12,786 nucleotides of DNA. It comes from Saprospiraceae bacterium. Its GTDB lineage: Bacteria; Bacteroidota; Bacteroidia; Chitinophagales; Saprospiraceae. Below are positions 1-7,695 of the stretch, in pieces. A model generated the notes under the pieces. The model was not told the origin of the DNA, ran no database searches, and was given only the letters and a program-made list of their open reading frames with translations. Position numbers and translations under genes: made by a program. The stretch is taken from positions 1 through 12,786 of the forward strand of contig JADKBO010000051.1 in NCBI GenBank assembly GCA_016715105.1, given 5' to 3'. The number at the start of each line of letters is the position of its first letter. Within the stretch, counting starts at the first letter, position 1.

Positions 1-260
1 AAGACTTTAAACCCCCGACTAATAGCCGTGGAATTTGTCCGATTATTTCTTTAGTATTTTTGGTTTTGATACCGAACAACAACATTTTCCAATGAACGAA
101 AGTATGTGCGATTGGGTAAGGTTGTCCAAGTATATGTGCCCGTTCTAGGTGTCGCCAACTTTGCTGAAAATACCCTTTGAAAAAGGTATTTTCAGCTTCA
201 GTAAAGTTCTTGTTGAAAGTATGATTTTAAAGATGTAGGCATAGATGAGTTGAATTTCAT
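1..260 (-). CDS. DUF3703 family protein, frameshifted, C-terminus beyond window
   Basis: This small protein is not an open frame as sequenced. I reconstructed it from two frames. ATG at 260 gives MKFNSSMPTSLKSYFQQELY, which then hits TGA at 200-198. Dropping one base near 200 continues as EAENTFFKGYFQQSW, then HLERAHILGQPYPIAHT, FVHWKMLLFGIKTKNTK and EIIGQIPRLLVGGLKS to the window edge. The LERAHILGQ...HWKM...GQIPRLLVGG pattern is that of DUF3703, a soluble protein of about 110-120 residues with no known biochemical role that is often found beside CusA/CzcA pumps in Bacteroidota. It starts 11 nt after the stop of the metal-binding lipoprotein, so it is probably the last or next-to-last gene of the pump operon. 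The extra base lies 4 nt from a perfect 12-bp inverted repeat. Family assignment is firm; whether the gene is functional is not. Confidence 0.75.
163..196. repeat. Perfect 12-bp inverted repeat inside the DUF3703 frame
   Basis: GCTGAAAATACC at 163-174 and its exact reverse complement GGTATTTTCAGC at 185-196 are separated by 10 nt. Bases 176-178 and 182-184 (TTT/AAA) could extend the stem with one bulge. The repeat lies within coding sequence for the DUF3703 protein and ends 4 nt from the apparent frameshift. It has no T-tract and so does not look like a terminator. Confidence 0.6.
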
Positions 261-271
261 TACTTAATATT

Positions 272-586
272 TTAATGCTTGTGTCCTTCACCTTCTTTGT
301 GATCATGTCCATCACCATTTTTGTGATCATGTCCATCACCTTCTTTGTGGTCGGAATGTTCTTTTTCGACCAATTCCATTTTACAAACAGGGCAAGTTCC
401 TTTTTTCTCGTAGGTTTTACCTTTTTCGCAATCCATTGGACATTTGTAAACAGTTTCATGATTATCACCATCTATGTGATTGTGTTTACCTTGTTCTGTC
501 ATTGTCTTTTTTTCTGTATTGTTGCAACTAGTCATTCCAAATGTTAATGCTACTAAAAGCATTGCTGATAAAATTAATTTTTTCAT
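272..586 (-). CDS. Small lipoprotein with heavy-metal-binding domain and His-rich tail
   Basis: The product is 104 residues. Residues 1-20 form a signal peptide ending MTS before Cys21, a lipoprotein acylation site, so the protein should be anchored in a membrane facing the periplasm. Residues 47-75 (YKCPMDCEKG...GTCPVCKMELVEK) match the short heavy-metal-binding domain (YHS-like, CPM...CPxCxM) found in CusA/CzcA-associated proteins. Cys49, Cys53, Cys65 and Cys68 and Met51/Met70 are candidate ligands. The tail from about residue 77 is almost only H, D, K, E and G, built on an eight-residue repeat (DHKEGDGH type). It sits 40 nt downstream of the adaptor gene and 11 nt upstream of DUF3703, which makes it an accessory metal-binding component of the left pump. 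Metal specificity cannot be read from sequence. The frame is intact and the ATG start is well supported by the signal peptide. Confidence 0.88.
   Translation of the reverse strand: MKKLILSAMLLVALTFGMTSCNNTEKKTMTEQGKHNHIDGDNHETVYKCPMDCEKGKTYEKKGTCPVCKMELVEKEHSDHKEGDGHDHKNGDGHDHKEGEGHKH
282..353 (-). repeat. 24-bp tandem repeat (3 copies) coding a His-rich tail
   Basis: Three consecutive 24-bp units begin at 282, 306 and 330, each of the form TGTCCWTCACC...TTTGTGRTC on the plus strand. The third is diverged at its end. On the coding strand each unit gives an eight-residue motif of the type DHKEGDGH. The length is a multiple of three, so copy-number change keeps the frame and would only alter the number of metal-binding histidines. 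Confidence 0.8.
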
Positions 587-626
587 TTTTACTGATTTAA
601 ATTATTGTTATGTTAATAAAAAATAT

Positions 627-1932
627 TTAATGTTGATGGCCTTCACCTTTGTTGCTCATTTTGGCAAGTATAAAAAAGGCTCCTTTAGTTACTATTTTAC
701 TATTTTTAGGAATTTCTTTAAGCAATGTAATTTCGCTGTAGCCTATATCTGTAGTTCCCTTTCGAACTGGAATTTTTTCAAAGCTTGTTCCTTTCTCATT
801 GTTAGGCTCTGCTTCCTTTTCGGTATGACTATGACCGTGTTCATCGTGATTATGTTCCGCAGTTTCTTCTGCGCCGTGATCATGGTGTTCTTCTTCGGTG
901 TGAGCATCAGTCACAATAAAAATATAGTCCTGTCCTTCATGACTTACAATGGCATCTGTGGGTACAGCATCTAGCGTTGCGTTTTCCAAGCTGACCAAAG
1001 CGGTAATACTCATTCCATCAATCAAACCTTGCTTATTTCCTTTTACCTTAGCATGTATGGCAATTGCCTTGGTATTTTGTTCAAAGGTATTGCTAATGGC
1101 GTATACATCGGCATCGTATTCTTTGCCTGGATTATTCGTTAGTGTAAAGTGAATGGTTTGCCCTTCTTTGAGCTTGGCCAAATCTTTTTCATATACATAT
1201 AGATCCAAATGCAATTGACTATTATCCACAATTTCAGCAATCGTGTTGTTCCCATCCACATAGCTACCAATATTGACCATTACATTACTTATTACACCAC
1301 TTATTGGACTTGTGATTTTTACTATGGACTGAATATTTTCATTCGTAAGTGTTAATGGATTTATACCGATTAATTCTAATTGTTTTTTCAAACTTGCTTT
1401 TCTGGATTTTAAAATCTTCAACTCCGTCTCAGTTATTTGCAAATTTTTTAAAGCTCCTGCATTTCCTTGTTGTAATTCATTTTGTCTGTTGAATTCTAAC
1501 TGAGCTAAATCTACTTTCGATAAAACAGTAATATATTCTTCTTGCATAGTGATAAAAGAATTATTTGAGATCGTTGCGATGGTCTGTCCTTTTGTAAACG
1601 GTGTTTCCTGATTGTACTAAAATGGATTTTATAACTCCTCCTATGAAAGCTGTTGCATTGGCTCTATTTTGATTAGGCACTTTGAGTAATCCATTCGCTT
1701 TTAGAGAAGCTGTAAGTTGCTTTTTCTCAATATTTCCCAATTCAATTTTGATGGATTTCATTTGTTCCATGGTCAGCATGGTTGTGTTAACATTCTCATG
1801 TTCGTCATGGGCTTCTTCAGCATGCGCTGCCTCTGATCCATGGTTATGTCCATCTCCTTTTGTGTGTTCCTTACAATTGTTAAAAAGGAAGCTTACTGAA
1901 GCAAAAAATATGATGATGATTAATTTATTCAT
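627..1932 (-). CDS. czcB: CusB/CzcB-type periplasmic adaptor (membrane fusion) lipoprotein, frameshifted
   Basis: This is the adaptor that links the inner-membrane RND pump to the outer-membrane channel. ATG at 1932 opens a frame of 123 residues with a hydrophobic signal (residues 4-17), a probable lipoprotein Cys20 and a His/Glu-rich stretch at about residues 21-47. The barrel-sandwich half motif ATAFIGGVIKSILVQSGNTVYK follows, in shortened notation. The frame then breaks in a run of four A (1590-1593 on the plus strand as T). In the second frame it resumes as KGQTIATISNNSFITMQEEY and continues through an alpha-hairpin (about 1550-1380), the second lipoyl half (SPISGVISNVMVNIGSYVDG) and the beta-barrel and membrane-proximal domains to the stop at 627. 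A long His-rich insertion (EEHHDHGAEETAEHNHDEHG) and a terminal GEGHQH suggest metal capture. Repaired length is about 434-435 residues, normal for the family. It begins 12 nt after the pump-channel fusion gene. Confidence 0.88.
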
Positions 1933-1944
1933 TGTAATTAATTT

Positions 1945-4900
1945 TTATCTGTTGATTAAGAAATTGATATTAATAATAGATTGATTGAGTTGATTTATTG
2001 ATTGAAGATAATTTAATTTAACTTCACTGGCAGTTTGCATTGCCTGTAAATATTCAATATAACCAATTTCACCACTTCGGTATGTTGTTTTTGCTATACT
2101 GATCATTAATTCAGCATTAGGTAAGGCATTTGACTTGTAATAGTTGTATTGTGCCATGTTCTGGTTGTATTGTTGAAACGCATTTTGCAATTGTGTTTGA
2201 AGCAAAAGTTTACCATGGTCAGCTTCAATAGTCAAAGCTTGTTGTTTGTAATTCAATGATTTTATTTTTGCAGTATTACTAAAATAGGTAAACGGAATAC
2301 TAATGCCAACATTAAAGCCATTGAAGCGTTTACTTCTATCAAAGTATTCTTCCTTTCCATTTATAGTTTGAATACCAGTCAGTGATTGATTAAAATAGCC
2401 TACATTCAAATCTGGTAAAATAGCTGCTGATTCTAACTTTATAGCTTGTTTAGCAATCATTGCCTCTTGATACAACGCCATTAATGATGGATTAAGGGTT
2501 ACTTGGTTAATATCAAGTGAATTATTTATACTTAATGGTTGGAAAGAGATTGAATCACGAATAGTGAATTCATCGCCTGAATTCATTAATTGTTTCAATG
2601 AAGCATAAGCTGTTGCTGCTTCTGTTTCATTTTGATTGATGATAAGCACTAACAGTCCACGCTTTGTATTCGCGGTAGTTTTCTCTAACAAATTGGTCTC
2701 TCCTGATTGGTATCGCAAGTCAGCAGTACTCACAAAATCAACATACAAACTATCCATTGACTGCAATTGTTTTCTTGCATTTTGCAAATACATTAATTGA
2801 AAAATCCAATACTTTACCTGAGCCTTTAATTCATTCTGAGACATTTGCAATTTCAATTGACTTGCTAATAATTCTGCAGAATACAAGCCAGATTTTGCTT
2901 TATAATAGCTTGGAAAAGGAATGCTTTGTGAGATCTGAAATGAATTATCCTGATTGATACTATTATTTTGTCCAAATTGAACATTTACATTGGTTTTGGG
3001 TAATTCAAAAACAGACTTTTTAAGCATTGAAGCAGATTGCACATTGAGTTGTTGTGATTGAAGTTCCAAATTATTATTCAGTGCTATATTTATTATTTCT
3101 TCCACACTGAGTTGTCTTGATGTGCTTTGTGCATTGGCATTTTGAAAAAAGAATAATACAATAATAAAAACACTTATGCTTGTAATTTGTGACTTTTTGT
3201 TTCTTTTACGCGGTGAAGAAAATAACAAATAAAGCAATGGCAATACAAAGAGTGTAAGAAATGTTGCTGTGATCAATCCCCCAATAACTACTGTTGCCAA
3301 TGGCTTTTGAACTTCAGCGCCAGCACCATGTGAAAGCGCCATTGGTAAAAACCCAAGCGAAGCAACAGCTGCTGTCATGAGAACAGGTCGCAAACGGATT
3401 TTAGTACCTTCTATAATTCTTTGCAACATATCGCTCATACCTTCTTTCTCCAATTGATTAAACGTACTGACTAAAACAATTCCATTCAAGACCGCTACAC
3501 CAAACAATGCAATAAATCCAACACCTGCAGAAATGCTAAAAGGCATATCACGAATCAATAATGCAAATACACCTCCTATTGCTGCCATAGGAATAGCTGT
3601 AAAAATAAGTGTTGCTTGTTTAATGGAAGTGAAGGTGAAATATAATAGCATGAATATAAGTGCCAATGCAACGGGTACTGCTATCATCAATCGGTTCGAT
3701 GCTGCTTGTAAATTTTCAAAAGTTCCTCCATAAGTATAATAATATCCTTCAGGCAATTTTACGTCGTTGCCCAATTGTTTTTGAATATCAGTAACAACAC
3801 TTGATACGTCTCTTCCTTTTACATTGAAGCCCACTACAATTCTGCGTTTACCATCCTCACGACTAATTTGTGCAGGTCCTAATTCCAATTGGATATCGGC
3901 TACTTGGGATAACGGAATCTGTGTTCCGTTAGATGTTGGAATATGCAAATGACTTACATCATCTATATTATTCCGGTGAGTAGAATCAAGGCGAACAACC
4001 AAATCGAATTTACGTTCGTTTTCAAAAACAACTCCAGCGCTACCTCCTGCGAATGATGTACTAACTATATGATTGATGTCATCAATATTCAGACCGTAAT
4101 TTGCAATTTGAGAACGATTATACTTAATAACAATTTGTGGCAATCCTGCCACTCGCTCCACACTTGGTTCAGTAGCTCCGGCTACACCTTGTATAATGGT
4201 GTTTACTTTATTAGCATAGAATAAAAGGGTATCCATGTTTTCACCAAATATTTTAACGGCTACATCCTGTCTAATACCGGTCATCAATTCATTAAAACGC
4301 ATTTGTATGGGTTGGCTTTTTTCAAAAAATACCCCTGGGATGATTTCCAATTTTTCATAGATTTCATCAGCAAGTTCATCATAAGTAATGTTTCGCTTCC
4401 ACTCACTTTGTGGTTTTAAAATGATCATCATGTCGCTTGCTTCAGGTGGCATAGGATCTGTTGGCACTTCAGCACTTCCTGTTTTTCCAACTACCATTTT
4501 GACCTCATCAAATTCTTTTATTAATCGTGAAGCTTGCATAGAAGTTTCAATACTTTGAGACAAAGATGTTCCCTGCGATAATATGCAGTGAAAAGCAAAA
4601 TCACCTTCTGCTAATGTTGGAATAAATTCTCCACCCATCTTTGAAAAAAAAAAACTGTGAAAAAGAAAATTCCAACAGTGATTCCAACAACTAATTTTCT
4701 TTCCTTTAATTGCAGCGTTTAAAAGTGGTTCATATTTTTGTTGGAAAAAAATCATCATTCTATCAGAAATATTTTTTCTATGACTCACCTTTTTACTTAA
4801 AAAAAGTGAAGATATCATTGGAATGTAAGTAAGTGATAGTATAAATGCCCCAAGTATGGCAAATGAAACAGTCTGTGCCATTGGTCCAAACATTTTTCCT

Positions 4901-6318
4901 TCAATACCTACTAAAGTTAGAATGGGTAAGTATACAATTAAAATGATGATTTGTCCGAATGCTGCAGAATTCATCATTCGTTTTGCACTTTGAAAAACAG
5001 TTTCATCCATTTGCTTTGATGTAAGTTCTGTTTTTCCACTTTGCAATTGGGTGGTACTTATGCGGTGGAAAATACTTTCGACTATAATGACTGCACCATC
5101 TACTATTAAACCAAAATCTATAGCACCTAAACTCATAAGGTTGGCACTTACTCCAAACACATTCATCATCCCTAATGCAAACAACATGGATAAGGGTATT
5201 GCTGAAGCCACGATCAAACCAGCTCTAAAATTTCCAAGAAATAATACCAAAACAAAAATGACTATTAATGCGCCTTCTAAAAGATTCTTTTCTACTGTTG
5301 AGATAGCACGGTTTACTAAATCAGTTCTATCCAGGTAGGGTTCAATAACCACATCATCGGGTAAGGATTTTTGAATGGTTTGCATTTTATCTTTTACACG
5401 ATTTACCACATCGGCGCTATTCGTTCCTTTCAGCATCATCACGACCCCACCTACAGCATCCACTTCACCATTGTAGGTAAGCGCACCATATCGAACAGCA
5501 CTTCCCAATCGAACTTCAGCTACATCTTTTATCAAGATCGGAATTCCATTGGGATTGTTTTTTACAGCTATGTTTTTGATATCGTCAAATGAACCAATTA
5601 ATCCCACCCCACGAATGAAATAGGCATTGGGTTTTTTATCTATATAAGCCCCGCCTGTATTTTCGTTGTTCTTTTCAAGTGCAGAAAAAATTTCAGGAAT
5701 GGTAATTCCCATAGCTATAAGTCTATCAGGATTGATAGCCACTTCATACTGTTTGAGCTGTCCACCAAAACTATTGACTTCTGCAATCCCTGCAGTACCA
5801 TACAGTTGTCGGGCAACTATCCAATCCTGCATGGTTCGCAAATCCATGGCCGTGTATTTATTCTCGCTCCCCTTTTTAGGGTGAATGATATATTGATATA
5901 CTTCTCCTAAACCTGTGCTCAACGGTGCCAATTCAGGTTTCCCAATTCCATTAGGAATTTTTTCTTCAGCTTCCTTTAGTTTTTCATTAATCAGTTGTCT
6001 TGCAAAATAGATATCTACTTTGTCATCAAAAACAACCGTTATGACAGATAATCCGAAACGAGAAAGACTGCGCAACTCAACTAAGTCAGGAAGATTGGCG
6101 ATACTTTGTTCAATGGGATAAGTAACCAATTGTTCCACCTCCTGCCCAGCCAGCGTTGGACAAAGTGTGATGATTTGTACTTGATTATTGGTGATGTCAG
6201 GTAGAGCATCAATAGGTAATTTACTAGCACTCCATACGCCCCACACGACGAGTGCAAAAGTCATCAATCCAATGATGAACTTATTGTTTATACTAAACGC
6301 AATTATTTTATTTAACAT
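1945..6318 (-). CDS. czcA: CusA/CzcA heavy-metal RND pump fused to a TolC-type outer-membrane channel
   Basis: The 1457-residue chain joins two components. Residues 1 to about 1035 are an HME-RND proton/metal antiporter: TM1 near residues 13-30, a large periplasmic loop, TM2-TM6, a second loop, then TM8-TM12. TM4 carries DFGLIVDGAVIIVE, giving Asp401, Asp407 and Glu414 at the positions of the proton-relay acids of CzcA. This form of the motif, with His in AFHCILSQG, suits divalent-cation pumps more than Cu/Ag pumps. Residues 1044-1063 are a hydrophobic segment ending NANA-QS, resembling a signal peptide. From about 1064 to 1457 comes an outer-membrane-efflux (TolC) region with long coiled coils. 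Such fusions are known in Bacteroidota. The segment of about residues 539-556 reads SCWNHCWNFLFH; another frame gives VVGITVGIFFF, the expected TM7. I infer two compensating indels, near 4700-4707 and in the 11-A run at 4644-4654. ATG at 6318 gives the standard MLNKII start. Confidence 0.92.
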   Translation of the reverse strand: MLNKIIAFSINNKFIIGLMTFALVVWGVWSASKLPIDALPDITNNQVQIITLCPTLAGQEVEQLVTYPIEQSIANLPDLVELRSLSRFGLSVITVVFDDKVDIYFARQLINEKLKEAEEKIPNGIGKPELAPLSTGLGEVYQYIIHPKKGSENKYTAMDLRTMQDWIVARQLYGTAGIAEVNSFGGQLKQYEVAINPDRLIAMGITIPEIFSALEKNNENTGGAYIDKKPNAYFIRGVGLIGSFDDIKNIAVKNNPNGIPILIKDVAEVRLGSAVRYGALTYNGEVDAVGGVVMMLKGTNSADVVNRVKDKMQTIQKSLPDDVVIEPYLDRTDLVNRAISTVEKNLLEGALIVIFVLVLFLGNFRAGLIVASAIPLSMLFALGMMNVFGVSANLMSLGAIDFGLIVDGAVIIVESIFHRISTTQLQSGKTELTSKQMDETVFQSAKRMMNSAAFGQIIILIVYLPILTLVGIEGKMFGPMAQTVSFAILGAFILSLTYIPMISSLFLSKKVSHRKNISDRMMIFFQQKYEPLLNAAIKGKKISCWNHCWNFLFHSFFFSKMGGEFIPTLAEGDFAFHCILSQGTSLSQSIETSMQASRLIKEFDEVKMVVGKTGSAEVPTDPMPPEASDMMIILKPQSEWKRNITYDELADEIYEKLEIIPGVFFEKSQPIQMRFNELMTGIRQDVAVKIFGENMDTLLFYANKVNTIIQGVAGATEPSVERVAGLPQIVIKYNRSQIANYGLNIDDINHIVSTSFAGGSAGVVFENERKFDLVVRLDSTHRNNIDDVSHLHIPTSNGTQIPLSQVADIQLELGPAQISREDGKRRIVVGFNVKGRDVSSVVTDIQKQLGNDVKLPEGYYYTYGGTFENLQAASNRLMIAVPVALALIFMLLYFTFTSIKQATLIFTAIPMAAIGGVFALLIRDMPFSISAGVGFIALFGVAVLNGIVLVSTFNQLEKEGMSDMLQRIIEGTKIRLRPVLMTAAVASLGFLPMALSHGAGAEVQKPLATVVIGGLITATFLTLFVLPLLYLLFSSPRKRNKKSQITSISVFIIVLFFFQNANAQSTSRQLSVEEIINIALNNNLELQSQQLNVQSASMLKKSVFELPKTNVNVQFGQNNSINQDNSFQISQSIPFPSYYKAKSGLYSAELLASQLKLQMSQNELKAQVKYWIFQLMYLQNARKQLQSMDSLYVDFVSTADLRYQSGETNLLEKTTANTKRGLLVLIINQNETEAATAYASLKQLMNSGDEFTIRDSISFQPLSINNSLDINQVTLNPSLMALYQEAMIAKQAIKLESAAILPDLNVGYFNQSLTGIQTINGKEEYFDRSKRFNGFNVGISIPFTYFSNTAKIKSLNYKQQALTIEADHGKLLLQTQLQNAFQQYNQNMAQYNYYKSNALPNAELMISIAKTTYRSGEIGYIEYLQAMQTASEVKLNYLQSINQLNQSIININFLINR

Positions 6319-6344
6319 GTTTAATCAGTTTAATGAATGAATAT

Positions 6345-6405
6345 GCAAATACTCGCTGTGATCTTACACTGCAAGTATTTTATTTACTTTCTGCATAAGC
6401 AGAAA
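6345..6405. promoter_or_regulatory. Two inverted repeats in the leader of the pump-channel gene
   Basis: The 99-nt gap between the DUF6660-like gene and the pump start holds two hairpin-forming sequences. The first has arms AAATACT (6347-6353) and AGTATTT (6374-6380), with an inner GTG/CAC pair. The second is TTTCTGC (6388-6394), loop ATAA, GCAGAAA (6399-6405), a perfect 7-bp stem. The second lies just after the stop of the upstream gene. No T-run follows on the minus strand, so a plain intrinsic terminator is unlikely. An operator, an mRNA-processing or stabilising hairpin, or partial attenuation are possible; none is shown. Confidence 0.4.
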
Positions 6406-6417
6406 TTTATAAATTCA

Positions 6418-6733
6418 TTAGCTGATTTTTGGCGGTTGCCAGATATTGAAATAGATATTCTGAATATAACCATTTTTATATTCACAAATTGTCTCTGAAA
6501 GTTCTACTTTCCTTATTGGAATATAAATAGGAATATAAATATGGGTGTATACAGATCCACAGCATGAACAAAAGCAAAAGGGCGAACAATTTTCAGATTC
6601 ATGGTTGTGCTTTTCGTGATCACTATTATTTATATCCGAATTCAATGTAACTTGATTACAATCATACTCATCACCACAGGGCATCAAAGTAAGTCCAAAA
6701 ATACAAAGCAAAGAATAATGAAAATAGTTTCAC
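6418..6733 (-). CDS. DUF6660-like small Cys/His-rich protein, frameshifted near its start
   Basis: The open part reads LMPCGDEYDCNQVTL... then a His/Glu stretch (HEKHNHESE), the cluster CSPFCFCSCCG and the C-terminal IWQPPKIS. I recognise this as the DUF6660 type of small protein that precedes CusA/CzcA operons in Bacteroidota; its biochemical role is unknown. In the frame of the conserved part only a TTG (6711) is available as start. GTG at 6733 begins a hydrophobic signal-like KLFSLFFALYF in the neighbouring frame, and removing one A from the plus-strand run 6697-6701 joins it as FGLTLMPCG. That gives a complete protein of about 104 residues with an N-terminal secretion signal. I therefore place the start at 6733 and infer a homopolymer indel. 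The Cys and His content suggests a periplasmic metal-binding role by analogy only. It is 99 nt upstream of the pump and probably shares its promoter. Confidence 0.7.
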
Positions 6734-6827
6734 AATGCAAAATTAATCAATTTCCTGAATTTATTTTATTGTTCTTAAAGTTATAAAAATCATGAATAGG
6801 TAATATAATTACAAAATATAATATATT

Positions 6828-6844
6828 TAATTGATAATCAATTA
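6828..6844. promoter_or_regulatory. 17-bp palindrome, possible operator of the left metal locus
   Basis: TAATTGATAATCAATTA is a perfect palindrome with 8-bp half-sites around A6836, embedded in AT-only flanking sequence. It lies about 95 nt upstream of the first gene of the left locus and overlaps the candidate -7 element. The position fits a repressor or activator site, but no regulator gene is in the window. AT-rich DNA produces palindromes easily, so the call is tentative. Confidence 0.35.
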
Positions 6845-6871
6845 TATATATATTATAAAAATATTTAACAA
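6839..6871 (-). promoter_or_regulatory. Candidate Bacteroidota-type promoter for the left metal locus
   Basis: On the minus strand TTG (6871-6869) is followed after 22 nt by TATAATTG (6846-6839). This is one mismatch from the phylum's TAnnTTTG -7 element, at an acceptable distance from a -33 TTG. Transcription would begin near 6832 and give a leader of about 100 nt before GTG 6733. The surrounding 6734-6963 spacer is otherwise featureless AT-rich DNA with no open frame that I can support. Confidence 0.3.
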
Positions 6872-6963
6872 TAAATAAAAAATGAATTGTTAAGATTTAA
6901 TTAAAGTAGCTTCCTTCAATTGACTTTATGCCAAATATTGAACATGTAAAGACATCCAGAAAA

Positions 6964-7323
6964 TTAAAAAACAAGCACTTTATCACTGTCTACAACCCAA
7001 TTAGTCAGTTCTGCCATTGTGCTCATCTCGGCTCCATCTATTAATTGTACGTTTTTCAGTCCCCTGGCCTCAGCGCAACTGCCGCATATTTTTACTTTCG
7101 CTCCTTTAATTAGTGAAAGTTTCATCATTTTTTCAATATTATAATAGCCATTTGGTGTAGTCTGATTTGCAACCGCACAACTTGCTGCATCTGCCATTAG
7201 AAAAATTCTTACTTCTACAGTTTCATTATCCTTACCTAATTGGTTGGCAAGTCGTAAAGCATTGTAAGCTTTTTCAGTTCCATATGGAGCATCGTTGATT
7301 AAGATTAAAATTTTTATTTCTAT
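6964..7323 (-). CDS. DsrE/DsrF-family small protein, apparent ATA start
   Basis: Reading in one uninterrupted frame from 7323 gives IEIKILILINDAPYGTEKAY, an NALRLANQLG helix, then VEVRIFLMADAASCAVANQ, the KICGSCAEARG motif and the C-terminal WVVDSDKVLVF, 119 residues in all. The fold pattern (N-terminal beta-strand plus DAPYGTEKAYNALRLA) and the cysteines Cys49, Cys80 and Cys83 identify the DsrE/DsrF-like family, small cytoplasmic proteins related to sulfur-relay components. The exact substrate is unknown. The first standard start in frame is ATG 7197, which would remove 42 conserved residues. Homology instead points to the codon ATA at 7323-7321 as the initiator position, so either the ATG has mutated, it is a sequencing error, or ATA is used. 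It begins 11 nt after the stop of the methyltransferase remnant, implying an old two-gene unit. Confidence 0.8.
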   Translation of the reverse strand: MEIKILILINDAPYGTEKAYNALRLANQLGKDNETVEVRIFLMADAASCAVANQTTPNGYYNIEKMMKLSLIKGAKVKICGSCAEARGLKNVQLIDGAEMSTMAELTNWVVDSDKVLVF

Positions 7324-7334
7324 TTATTTTATGG

Positions 7335-7695
7335 TTAATTATTAATTGCTTTCATCACTACAAAACTTCCTTTTCCAAATCCTTGTTGCGGTTGTTCTAT
7401 TTCAATTACTTTGGACTTTGTCAGCGTCTGCAAATAAGAAAAATGGTGAAAGCCCGCTTGTTTTATGAGTTCAGCTATCTCTTGGGGAGAATAAAAATGA
7501 GCATCCCTATAAAATTTATTTTCGGATTTTTCCATTTCATATTTCTTTCTGAGGACGGTGTTTTTATCAATGATGCCTAGCAATATTACTCCTTATGGTA
7601 TTAAAATGCGGTGAACTTCTGAAAATGCTTTTGGTGTGTCTGAAAGAAAACAAATTGGCGGTACCATTAATGCAAAATCAAAACAGTGTCCTAAA
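7335..7695 (-). pseudogene. Class I SAM-dependent methyltransferase remnant
   Basis: Only the C-terminal part of a methyltransferase remains. In one frame from about 7695 the translation reads DILGHCFDFALMVPPICFLS, then DTPKAFSEVHRILIP, a TAA stop at 7595-7593, then GVILLGIIDKNTVLRKKY and onward through FYSPQEIAELIKQAGF to GFGKGSFVVMKAINN. The FDFALM and EVHRILxPxG motifs are those of strands 4-5 of UbiE-like class I methyltransferases. The stop replaces the Lys or Asn of the PxG turn, consistent with AAA to TAA. The N-terminal SAM-binding half (GxGxG region) is missing: upstream bases 7696-7835 contain stops in the relevant frames. A short ATG frame, MDYDTI, at 7760 might be the remains of the original N-terminus, which would imply an internal deletion. 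I consider this real decay rather than a single sequencing slip. Confidence 0.7.

Noticed and set aside
145..471. 108-codon minus-strand frame overlapping the metal-binding lipoprotein and DUF3703
   Set aside because: It is an out-of-frame reading of the His-rich repeat and of DUF3703; both real genes are explained in other frames.
627..1547. Independent 306-residue protein starting at ATG 1547
   Set aside because: The ATG is an internal Met of the adaptor (FITMQEEY); the preceding bases in the same frame already read as adaptor sequence.
6738..6745. Exact TAnnTTTG match (TAATTTTG, minus strand) as promoter of the DUF6660-like gene
   Set aside because: It is only 5 nt upstream of GTG 6733, which leaves no leader, and no TTG element sits at the right distance upstream.
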